From: Phanerodontia chrysosporium
Taxonomy: Eukaryota; Basidiomycota; Agaricomycetes; Polyporales; Phanerochaetaceae
Assembly: GCA_001910725.1 (NCBI GenBank)
Contig: MJGA01000094.1
Coordinates: forward strand, 1-37,044
Length of the DNA stretch: 37,044 nt
Direction: 5' to 3'
A program made the position numbers and the translations under genes. Below are positions 11,001-21,439 of the stretch, piece by piece; within the stretch, counting starts at the first letter, position 1; every line of letters begins with the position of its first letter. Under the pieces are notes generated by a model. The model did no database searches and had not been told where the DNA came from. It worked only from the letters and a program-made list of their open reading frames with translations.

Positions 11001-11344
11001 AGGCCATCCGGCCTTTCCAGCGCACCCATCGCCCTTCCCTCCGCGCCCTGCGTTTCCTGGCCATGGCTTCCCCGGCCAGCATCACCACATTCATGGTCCA
11101 CCGCCGCCTCCACCACTGCCCTCGTATGTCTTCACGACCGGTTATTCTGGCTCAACGCCGTGCCTGCAAGATTCACCCGTGTATCTGCCTCACAAGATGC
11201 CTCAACCTCAACAGCGGGCGCGATGCGCATGGGTTTCGGATGGGTAGGTTTCTCGCTTTTCGTGCTTGTCGATCTGACTGACTGTTGGCCAGGGTGTACG
11301 GATTCATGAATTATGTTAGGCTATGTGCGGAGGACTTCGACTGA
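8030..11344 (+). CDS. MLKL-like helical bundle plus pseudokinase protein (one frame break)
   Basis: Thirteen exons: 8030-8188, 8237-8376, 8430-9021, 9077-9244, 9298-9330, about 9372-9462, 9523-9608, 9657-9671, 9724-9927, 9978-10029, 10079-10871, 10928-11243, 11293-11344; about 900 residues. Residues about 25-155 match the fungal relatives of the MLKL N-terminal four-helix bundle, with the hallmark DVQSNKRECFRLA and DDAARSFQI segments. After an acidic Ser-rich linker, residues about 300-560 resemble a kinase fold: RWLRDVKTLQN as helix C, HPNLPELIGYS and PFILLANV as the next strands and hinge. The VAIK lysine, HRD and DFG are all replaced, so it should be catalytically dead. A conserved-looking region of unknown fold follows, then a Pro/His/Phe-rich tail. 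It could be a membrane-acting cell-death effector (inference). The frame shifts by one base near 10651-10660; the border of the intron at 9331 is uncertain; an in-frame ATG at 7931 is an alternative start. Confidence 0.75.
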
Positions 11345-12141
11345 CTTCATTTTAATACATTGTGTTGTGGAACGACGACGGTGCATTTCTAGAGATACAG
11401 CTTTGTTCAGTACGATACGGCTGCTCTAAAACATGAATAAGTTATGATAAGCATGTCGCCTAGTACCTCATTAGTTCGCGTGAGAGGTTGATGCGGTCGA
11501 CTGCTGCCTCGCGTTAACGGGTCAGTGATGTCGATGAGATCTCAGAAACTCGCACGTTTCGAGCTGGACGTTGAGGTTCCGAAAACGGCCACGAGTTTGC
11601 CGTGAGGTCACGTGATGCTCTCGGTGATCTCCGGTATCCTTGTGGCACCTAACGCCGGGTTCTCCCCGACGCCTCAAGCCACCCGTCGCTGAACCTCGCT
11701 ACTCTTCAGAGGTCAATCGCGTGAGTATCTCAAAAGCTAGGGTTCAAGAGGATCCTTCATAATTTCCTCTTTGTTTCGCGCGAACTTTGGTAACAAAATG
11801 GCCACAAGTGTGTATCGCACCGCCTCGTAGCTGTCTCGCGCCGGCCATACGCTGAGCGAAGCTAAGCGACGATGTGGCCCCGTTTCCATGTCGGCCGGTG
11901 GCTACGCTTGAGAGCAGTGCTTCTGGGAGAATAACCTCCTCTTTTTGGCCCGATCAGGATATGCATTCTTTGTCTCTGAATGAGATGAAGTTGAAAACAC
12001 TGATTTTGCGTCAAACAGATGTGGCTACACCTCTATCACAGTTCATTTAAGTGGTAGTGGCCAGGTATCTTGCTCACAGTGCTGCGTATAAAATAGCGAC
12101 CCAGAACGAGGTAAGATGCATGCCACCCTCGTCTGCATGCT
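11345..12141. other. Intergenic region before FunK1 gene
   Basis: About 800 bp without a supportable gene. It contains the 3' end of the MLKL-like transcript and the FunK1 promoter. I see no repeat or RNA gene. Confidence 0.6.
12087..12093 (+). promoter_or_regulatory. TATA box of the FunK1 gene
   Basis: TATAAAA lies 49 bp upstream of the ATG at 12142. The motif is clear; its use is inferred from position. Confidence 0.55.
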
Positions 12142-15100
12142 ATGGAGTCTCATCCGGCGCCCCTCACAGACGGAGACGCCAACCCCTTCCTAGACGGTCT
12201 CAAAGAGTTCGATCACGAAAAAGCAGCTCTTGGATCTGACTCCTCTTCTCATCAAAGTCAGCCGAGCTCGTATTGTGAAGGAACCCCTCTACGCCAACAC
12301 AACCTCCCGTACACCAACGAGCGCCGTCGCATTGACGACACGATTGAACCCTCGTCCCAGGCCGGACCATCTACCCAATTCCGTCTCTCAGACTCCGAGC
12401 TCGCCACTTCAGACGTCATAGACAATCCATTGGTACAAGAGTTTGTTCGTATACCCCAGCATATCCTCGATATCAACCCACATAACGTTGCCGATATCAA
12501 CCACGACGAGTTGCAGGACTACCGGCGCCATAGAACCAGCACTGACGAGGGATCAACGAGTTCAAAGCAGTCTTTGCGGGCACGGATCACCGGTACAATC
12601 TCTAGAGCTTACAACGACTCTCTCGCTCAGCTTTCTCGCATCCTTGCTCCCGTCGCTAACCGGCTCTCCGATCTCGCACATCACATACAGGCACCCCTCG
12701 GTCCTCCCGGAACCCGTCGCAATCCGAAACCGTCAAGTCTAGGTCTGATACCGAAGCACCCAGTTTACGAACAAAAGCTAAACCGCGAGATGGACCTGTT
12801 CTACGCCGAGCTGCCGACCAAAACGTTCAAGTCGAGGTTTATGTCAGGGTCGATCGGCTTGACAAAGAAGCAGCGTGCGAAGGTGAAGAACCACGATGAG
12901 CTTTTGGGTGTTAAGAAGGAAGGGAAGGAGAAGGATGCGTACCCGATCCTGGTGTGTGTTGGTGTCTATAGGTTGTTTTGCTCGTCCTGACCGACGTTTG
13001 TTTGTTTCTGCAGTGCACTGCGTGGAACTCTGTGTTGGAGGTTATTGGATCCCCGTTCCGATTTCTCGACGTCTCGCTATGGTATGAAAGCGGGGAAATC
13101 GACTTCCGTCCAGACCTGGTACTCTCCGAAACACACAAGAGGGCGAAGGAGGCGTACAGCTATAAGATGCCAGAAGCCGGAAAGAAACCACACCCCGACG
13201 TAGCTCGCTGCGCATGGCCGTGGATGGTGTCCGTTGTAGAAGTCAAGTTCGAGAGCGAGCCTGGCTTCAGGTTCGATGACGGCGGCGAACTGCTCAACAA
13301 CTCAACTGATGGAAAGGCTGCACGCGCTCAGTTCGCCAAGTACGTCACTGAAGTCATGCTCCGCCAGCATCGGACGCACGTCTTCGCCATCTACGTGTGC
13401 AAGACGAAAGCACGTATCTCTCGTTGGGATCGCAATGGGTGTGTTATGACGGAGCCTATTGACCTCATCAGGGATTCCGACATCTTCTCCGACCTCATCT
13501 GCCGCCTTGCAACATTGAAGCCCTCGAACCTCGGCTACGATGAGACTGCAACACTGGCCACGCCTGCGGAGATAGACCTTCTTCGGTCCTACAAGACCGA
13601 CAATCCGTATCTCAAGCAGTACCATGCGCATTTGATTGCTAACAGCATTGAATTCCCGATATATAAGGTATGCGCTGAGCACATACCACCGGAAATATTG
13701 CAGGTCTGACCGTGTGGCGCAGGTGACAACATACGACCTCCCTCCGGACGGTGCAGACATCCGACCACGGGGCGCGCCCGAGCGGAAATACCTCATTGGA
13801 CGGCCAATCTCATGTCATTCATCACCAACGGGACGCTGCACGAAGGGCTTCATCGCGTTGAGCCTCGACGACCACGAGCTCTACTTCCTCAAGGACCAGT
13901 GGCGCCCCGTCGCGGAGCGTGGCTCCCCGCCGATCCCGCCGGAATGGCAGACATACCGCCGCTTGCACGCGCATGGCGTCGAGAATATCGCTACTGCCGT
14001 CGCCGGCGGCGATGTTGGCCTACGCACGCGCCCCCAGGAGACACGCACCCAGGAGTTCCTCGGCGGTCTATCGGACAACTTGCGGCCGCTTCGCCGTGTG
14101 CACACGCGCCTCGTCACGAAGGAAATCGGCCGACCTCTCGTGACGTACGTGGACTCTGTGGAGCCCGCTCGCGTGCTCGCTCGCGCTCATTGGTGAGCTG
14201 TGTTTCAACCTCTGGTGCGACCTCGACTGACTTTTGTTCAGCCCACAGACAAGCATGTGAGAAGGCAGGCATCATACACCGAGACATCAGCATTGGGAAT
14301 ATTTTAATCGACGTGTTCTCAACAGAGGAGATCCCAAAGGCTTTCTTGAATGACTGGGATCTCTGCAAGTATAAGGAAGACATGACCTCTGGTGCTCGGC
14401 AGCCTGGGGGTATTTCCGTGAGTCTTCACACGGAAGTTATGAGCTCACGTTCATACTGTGTGTCTCCAGGGGACATGGCCCTTCATGTCTGCGCTCTCTC
14501 TTCGTCACGCCTACAAGCCCCCAGAGGTCGCCGATGACTTGGAGTCGTTCATCTACGTCATCCTCTACATGGCGTACAGATTCCACGGCCACAATCGCTC
14601 TCCGAATGTTCGCAAGGATAGCACCATCGAAGAACAGATCAAGGCCAATGCCGAGAATGAGCGGCTCGCATTGGAGGTGAATACTCTCTTCTACGAGGAC
14701 GACAACTCTGCTCTAGGTCACTACTCTGGTGGCACTCGCAAGCTACAGCTGATCTTGGCCGGGGTCCCGCCTCTCGAGCTCCACGACACGTCTTCGCTCC
14801 TGAACCGTTTCCTGAAGCAGGCATACAAATTATTGAATGAGCACTACAAAGCTGTCGACTTCGAGGCTCTGAAGGCCTACGCGGTTCCCACGGTTAGCTC
14901 GGCCAAAGACACTGTGCCCACGGATGAAGAGCGCGGCGCGAAGCGCAAAGCCGTTCCGAATATCTTCGGCGCGGACAATGACGATGACGATGACACAGAC
15001 GAGGCCCCGTCAACTACGACGGTGCCGGTGCCCCAGCACCCGACGCCTGGGGCAAGGCGAGTTTTGGACGACCATCGTGCTCTGTACAAGCTGTTCAAGT

Positions 15101-15324
15101 CGCTGTTCAAGGATGAGCACGGGAACCAGATTACGCGCAAGGTTCACACGGACAAGTTTGTCGACCAGTTCAACGGGCTCGAGGCACATGTCGCGGTGGG
15201 CGTCAAGGCAGCCTCGACGCTCAAGCGACAGCGCGAAGAAGTTGAGGGCGCCCCGCCTAGTCCGCCAAGGAAGATGCCTAGGAGCGGATACGACATTCAA
15301 CTAGTGCACCCTTACAAGTACTAA
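12142..15324 (+). CDS. FunK1 fungal-type protein kinase (one frame break)
   Basis: Exons 12142-12951, 13014-13667, 13723-14192, 14242-14417 and 14470-15324 give about 988 residues. The long N-terminal part is Ser-rich, then helical, and leads into the FunK1 N-lobe region (PDLVLSETHKRAKEAY, WPWMVSVVEVKFE). The catalytic core is HRDISIGNILI, followed by a DWDLC motif where classical kinases have DFG, a substitution usual in FunK1, and GTWPFMSA in the activation segment. The C-terminus is low complexity with an Asp run and a basic KRKAVPN stretch, perhaps nuclear. The function is presumed Ser/Thr kinase; substrates are unknown. The conserved helix before HRD (ALIAHRQACEKAG) spans the intron at 14193 but needs a one-base shift relative to the upstream exon. 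A splice from the GTACGT donor at 14145 to 14249 would keep the frame while deleting that helix. It is convergent with ERCC6L2, 249 bp away. Confidence 0.83.
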
Positions 15325-15573
15325 ATACTTGATATGTCTTTCATGTATCAGAACCCGATGTACTGATTTCTCATTGATCAATGGAATAGAAAGCTAGAAT
15401 TTGAAACTTATGTCTGTATATCGTACACCGAATGAGTATCGCACGACTTTGGTTGACGATATGGGGGACTTCTAGGCGATGTATACGGCTACAACTTCTT
15501 CGTGCATGATACAATTCCGACAAAACGTAGTAGAGCTGCAATACCTGGCAAATAGGTAAAGAAGTGCAAAAGA
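15325..15573. other. Short convergent intergenic gap
   Basis: This 249-bp stretch holds the 3' untranslated regions of the FunK1 (+) and ERCC6L2 (-) genes. Nothing else is seen; the transcripts may overlap. Confidence 0.6.
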
Positions 15574-18500
15574 TTAATACCTCGAGCGAGACGCAGTGGC
15601 AGCGTTTTGTTCCCTCGCGTAGTCGTCTAATCGTCGAATGACGTCCTCCTGTTCTTCCTGGCTCATCTTCAAGCTGGGCAGTTCTTGTCAGACAGCGCCT
15701 GCTTCCTCGAACGAGTGTGACTTACAAGACTTCCGCAAACTTGTCGACCCTATCCCATTCCGAAATCATGCCCAGGCCGACAAGGGCTGCACGCCGCAGG
15801 CGCAAACGACTAGCAATTGCATAAGCATGCCATCGTACGAGAAATACACGAGTCTCTTACCTCTTTGGATCAGTCGGCGGCTTGCGAGTGCCCTTTTTAG
15901 GTGGCCAATCGTCATCTTGTTTGGCCGGTTCCTTCTCCTTGCCCTGCTTTTTGGTGCCTCTCGGTGCAGCCTTGGTTGCCCTAGCCTGCCTGCGCGCTTT
16001 CTTCTTACCCTGCGAGCACATATGAATATAGGCGTACGATACAGTGTAAAGAGACGAACCTCCATGAGAGCCTTGATCTTCTCGCCTTCGATCCGGTTGT
16101 TCACGATTAAGTTCTCATTCCGATGGGTGTAAGTGACACCAACGTCCTTGAGCGTCTTCGAGATCGCGTCTTCGCCGTCGTCGATGGGTGGCGCATCTGC
16201 AGGGAACGTTAGTCACTGCATCTAGGGTTGAGATAAGCATCTCACCATCGTCAAGAAGCAGCGCACCGAGTCCATGGAGGTCGCCCTGCCACATTCAGTA
16301 AGTGCCACGACCCCAAGCTGCACACACGAAACATACATCTTCTTTCTTGACCTTCAATTCAGCTTCGTAGACCCAGCCCTCTTTGCGCTTGGAAGCCGGC
16401 TGCTTGGCCTTTGCTTCCATGTTCGCGAGGGCCCAATCAAGATCCATCAGCGTTGCCTTCTCGATCTGCCGAACAACCCGTTACACACACGCATACGAAG
16501 ACAAAATGAATGGTCATACCGCCATCTTCGTCCGCACTTCCCCCTCTGCGAGGCTGAAGATGTTCTTGATGCCGAACAGCTCACCCTGCCGCGTTTTGTC
16601 GCCCTGGACACCCTCGAAGTACCGCGTCTGCAGACTCGCATCGTAGCCGACGGCCATCTGCTGCTGCTTGTAGACCTGACGAGCGTAGATGAGCTCCTCC
16701 AGTGACCCGGCGCCGAGCAAGCGGTACACAGAGACGTCGCGCTTCTGCCCAATACGGTACGCGCGGTCCATTGCCTGGAGGTCATGGGCAGGGTCTGCAG
16801 TTGGTGTTTATCAATTTATAATCAAGTGCTCGTATAGCGATTATGCCTACTCCAGTTAGGATCTGATCAACTATTATCAGTCACAGCATCGACGGATGAG
16901 GAGCACAGAGACGAACCGAAGATGACCACCTTGTTGGCACCCGTCAAGTTGAGGCCGGTACCGCCAGCAAGGGTGGAGATGAGGAAGACAGATATGTCTG
17001 GATCCTCATGAAAATGATCGATGAGCGGCATGCCTGTGGAATACAGTATGAGTCATAAGAGGATACTGGATAAAGTGTGTAGCATACGATCAGTCTGTTT
17101 CGTGGAGCCCTCAAGTTTCACGAATCCCACATCTAGATTGATGGTATTAGTACAATACCTACTGAGCAAATATGTGACGGGCTTACTCTTCGATCTTAGA
17201 TGGAACTCGAGCATCTCCAGCAGTTTGACAGACTTCGTGAAGATGAGGATCTTGTTTGACGGGTCCTTCCGCCATTCCTTCAGGAGTGTCTTCAATACCT
17301 GGCGCTGTGGCGTCAGGTGCATTCGGTGGCTGATTGTCTTGAACGTACTCACCAACCACTTGCCGCAATATTGCGGGACCAGCATCGAAGGGCCGTAGCT
17401 CGGGATGTCTTTACCAAAGACCATCTCCGACAGCTCCCTGTTTCGCGCAAGCTGTTCACCCGAATCCGTGGGTGCTAGAATTGCCATCAGCATGGGCATA
17501 CAACGCTGCAGGGCTGGACATACACGGCAAGATCAACGCGAGGTGGTTCGAGATCTTGATCAGCGCGCTCATAAACCGAAAGAGGTCCGCCTTGTCGAAC
17601 TTGTGGCAACACTGCCCGCGCCTGCAATTTGTGTCAGGTATAAAGCGAGGTGTGTAAACGAAGAAGACGGAAGCGTACTTCTTGCGGCTCCCGCAGTCGC
17701 AGATCTCGTCCTTGCGCACCATGTTCTGCACGCGGTCGGTGCTAATCACGCGGCGGTACACCTCGGTCTGCATCGGCGTCAGCGGGCAGAACACCACCTC
17801 GTCCGTCTTCTTCGGGAGCTGATCCTTGAGCAGGTCCTTCGTGCGCCGCAGGAAGAACCGTGGCAGAAACTGCTCCTTCAGGATCTGCGAGACCGCCTGC
17901 GGGACAAAGCGGTAGCATGAGTTCCAGAGACAGTGGGCGTGGAGGGGGTTACGCACAATGGTGCGCAATTTCTCGTCCTCGGACGCGGATCGGGACTGCC
18001 CACGTGTGAGCGGGTGCGAGACATACCGCTGCCACTGCTTGAGGGTCCCGAGCGCACCAGGGTTCGTCCAGTCCAGCAGCGCCCACAGCTCGTCAAAATT
18101 GTTCTGGATAGCTGGACCCCCGTCGTCAGCACTGCGCGTGTCATGTCAGTAAGCAGGGAGACCGTACCGGTGCCCGTGACGGCAAAACGACGCAGGCAGC
18201 TGAAGCGGTTGAACGCCTTCGTGATCTTGCGCGTGGGGTCCTTCACCTTGTGTGCCTCGTCGACGAAGATGACGGAGATCGCGAGGGAGTCGAAGCGGTC
18301 GATCTGGTCGCGCGCCATCTCGTGCGTCGTCAGGACTGTGGCACCGAGCGAGTGAGTGTGACGCCAATACAGAGTATGCCGCATGTTACGTACGAACGTC
18401 GAAGCGGCCGATCCGGAAGTCTCGCAGCACGTTCTCGCGCATTTCGGGTTTGACGGACGACGTGTACGTCCCGACCTCGAAGTAGCCCCACTGCAAATAC

Positions 18501-20426
18501 GCATAACAGAACGTCAATATCGGCGCCTCGTCTGCGGGCCTTTCCACGCACCGTCTCGAGCTCGCGCTCCCAATTACCGATGAGGCTGCTCGGGACAACG
18601 ACGAGTGCCGTCGGCCAGCGCGCGTCCGCGCGGGGAGCTCCTTCTCCCAGTCGCGCACCATCTGGCCCTTTGACCGCCGGCGGAGGACCTCGTCCTGCAG
18701 CTTGGACACGTACCGGTGCCGGCGGCTGATGTCGTGCCGGGTGCCCGTCTTGCGCATGATGGCGCCGAGGAATGTCGCGATCTGCACGGTTTTGCCCTGG
18801 GCGCAGACGGCAAGCATAAGAAGGTCTTGCGGCTTGCAGCGCATGCGACGACGGGAGGACTCACCAGGCCCATGTCGTCGCCGAGACAGCCGCCCCGCCC
18901 CTCTGCGTACCAGCTGAACATTTTCACGACGCCCTCGCGCTGATACTCGCGAAGGAATGTGTTCACGCTTGCCGGGATCTGGATGACGCGCGGCTTCCGC
19001 TCCAGGTGGTCGTTCTTGTCCGCGCCGACGCCGTCTGCGATGGCAGAGGGGACGTGCACGTGCGCCTTGGCGAGGACGTGCGGACCGAGCTGCACTTGCC
19101 CTGGTTTGAGTTGGAACGCAGGACGCTGGCCCTACCGCAGCGGAATGATCAGCGACCACGCTATTAAGGGATTGGGCAAAGGCATGGGCTCACCCATTGA
19201 CCGTCTTCGTCGTCACTATCGTTGGACGCACCACCGTCCGAATCCGACTGCTCGTCTTCAACGACCGACTCCGGCTCCGTCACCGACTCGTCGTCGTCCG
19301 CTTGTGGGGCCTTCGCCTGCGCTGGGACAGTGCGCGGAGCCGGCTCAGGGTCGGACTCTGGCACGGTCTCCGAACTGTCCCCGGCGGTCGCCTGCGGAGC
19401 TGGCGGGGCTGGCGGTGGCACATACTCCGGCTCAGGTTCTGTGAGTGACTCGTCTTCGTCGCCTGCAGTCGCGAGCTGCGCGGGCTCCGAGACGGGAGAG
19501 CTCTTCGGGGGCTGCTCTGGCTCTGGTTCTGTCTCAGACTCGTCTTCCGTAGGACGCTTGGGAGGCGTCCCCGGTGTCGACGGCGAGGTCTCGAATCGCT
19601 GCCGTTTTGATGGAGAGAGCGGCTTGGCCTTACGCGGCACCCACTTGCGCTTGAGCGGACGTGGTGGCGACAAGGGTTCGGGCTCGTGGGTCGCTGAGCG
19701 GGCATAAGACACAGCTCTGCACGATAGTGGAAATTGCCGAGCTTACTGGGTTCTTGAGGATCTGTGCTAGGGGTGGCAGCACCCGACCTTCTGCGGGCCT
19801 CTCTGCTCTCGAGAACAATCGCGAGAGTGCGAGATAGCACCTCAGGCTCTGCACTGCCTTCTTCGCCATGGTTCGACTCTTTCTCCTCCTCGGAAGTGGC
19901 GGCTTTCTGGTCGTAATGAGGCTCGCTCTGTGAGTCGTCTGACTCGGTGGGTGGATCTAACCCAAGCTCCCCTTCTCAAGCGTCAGTGAAGAAGTTTCCG
20001 AACGTAGAGAAGTAAAGGCGTACCGAAATATTTAGCTAGGGGGTTGTTGTCGGTAGTAGCCGTGGGACGACGCCTGCGAGCGACGCCTGACCCTGTAGAC
20101 CTATTGGTATTTCGCTTCCGCGCGCCACCTTTTGGTTCCTCGTATTCCTCCTCGTCTGGTTGGACACGCGCCCTGCGCGTCCGCTTCTTTTGAGTTGGCA
20201 TTGATTTTGCTAAATCTAAGCGCATATCGGCCGTAAAGTCGGAATCGGAGTCGACGACTGTAGAGGCCTGTAAGAAAAGCCACAGACGGACATATGCCAA
20301 ACTAACCTAGCGGAGCCTTCTGCGCCTGACTCTTGAGAGAGTCTAACAGTTGATGAGTATATGAATTCCGAACCCAGCGCGACACGAATAATTACCGGAA
20401 TCTGAGCGGACGTCCGACTTCGTCAT
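15574..20426 (-). CDS. ERCC6L2: ERCC6L2-type Snf2 family DNA repair translocase (one frame break)
   Basis: I reconstruct 24 exons running from the ATG at 20426 to the TAA at 15574, about 1,199 residues. The N-terminal 360 residues are acidic, Pro/Glu/Ser-rich and disordered. The Snf2 core follows: [21 protein letters not shown] (Walker A), VDEAHKVKD (DEAH box), VTGTAIQNN, and in the second lobe [20 protein letters not shown] and [12 protein letters not shown]. Family-specific marks place it with ERCC6L2: [14 protein letters not shown], the cysteine cluster [15 protein letters not shown], and [19 protein letters not shown] after the helicase core. Human ERCC6L2 is an ATP-driven translocase linked to end joining and transcription-associated repair. 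A 12-nt exon (16851-16862) encodes the middle of the DPNWNP motif. Exon 7 (18552-18796) is one base short: the frame changes at the G4 run 18632-18635, just before the strand entering motif Ia. Confidence 0.9.
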
Positions 20427-21439
20427 GACTTGCCGCGTTGGTAAATAAGGAGAGCTGTCGGTCAGAAACAGTGGGAGACAGGAGGAGATGATGGTTCGAC
20501 ACGGAAGGTAGGGCCGCCACAATATGAACGGGTCTGGGAAGATCGTGACCCTAGAAAGTCCGACACAGTGGCCGCTGAGCTTTGTGGTTTGATGGCGCTA
20601 GGACTGCAGCGGACCAAGGCTTCGCATACGCTTTACACTTTGTGGCCTTCTTCCAATGCAAACTGTGGCCGCAATCGTGATTGTTGACGCTGTTGTGCTC
20701 GTTCGTTTCTGCGAAAGGGGCCTACAGGTGTTAGGACCGTCGTTTTTTGTCACGGCTTTGTCTCTGCTTACGGCCTAGGTCGACTCACTATTTTGTAGAT
20801 GGTGCACATATACATGATGTCTCACGTAGGCAGCAACCGATGCATCCCATCGGCAGCAGGCCAAGAGGTCGCGTCAATGAACGTTGAACTTCTAACGAAC
20901 AAATTGGGCCAGCACGGAGAGTTCCGACTCCAATTGGCGCTCCGACTAGTCTGTTTTTGATGTGACCGACTCGTCCCCGATTAGGAAGTCATCCCCTGCC
21001 CATCGTCCAACCTGAACGTGAACCCGCATTGTATACACTTTCACTACTCAGGACTCGACACGCAGACCGTAGGAGCACTCTACCAACAGACGACTTACTG
21101 GGTTATCTCTAGCACGTACTCGGGTGCTAGCACGTTCGTCCGAGTCTCTATTCCCGCCGCAACACGGAGGCTACAGTCATATCTGAGATCCCAGGGCGCG
21201 CAAGCAATGTCAGCGCGCTCCGCCATGCGGTGGGCGGTGGCAATCCATGCGTGTCTTAGATCAGCGAGCGACTGCGCGGTGCCGGCCATCGTCGGCGGCA
21301 GTGCAAAACTGAATGCAACGCACTAACGGTGGAGATGACGAATGCGCTTGGCCCTCGTTTATTACCGAGGACCGCCTGGGGCGAGGTGCGTCTACGACTC
21401 TCCCTTCTACCGCTATATAGAGCAAAGTGCGATAGGGGA
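20427..21439. other. Divergent promoter region
   Basis: About 1 kb separates the divergent ERCC6L2 (-) and DUF6533 (+) genes. A TATATAG at 21414-21420 sits just before the plus-strand gene. No gene, repeat or RNA is supported in the rest. Confidence 0.55.
21414..21420 (+). promoter_or_regulatory. TATA-like element before the DUF6533 gene
   Basis: TATATAG lies only 20 bp upstream of the ATG chosen at 21440. If it is used as a TATA box, the leader would be almost absent, so either the element is not functional or the true start differs. Confidence 0.35.

Noticed and set aside
14193..14248. Joining FunK1 exons at 14192/14249
   Set aside because: It creates an in-frame TGA stop at the junction, so it cannot be the productive splice.
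13812..14537. 241-codon plus-strand open frame overlapping FunK1
   Set aside because: It is in another frame of the FunK1 exons and crosses two clear introns; the FunK1 motifs are in the other frames.
18716..18943. Plus-strand open frames across the ERCC6L2 helicase region
   Set aside because: They are antisense to exons with clear Snf2 motifs and have no domain of their own.
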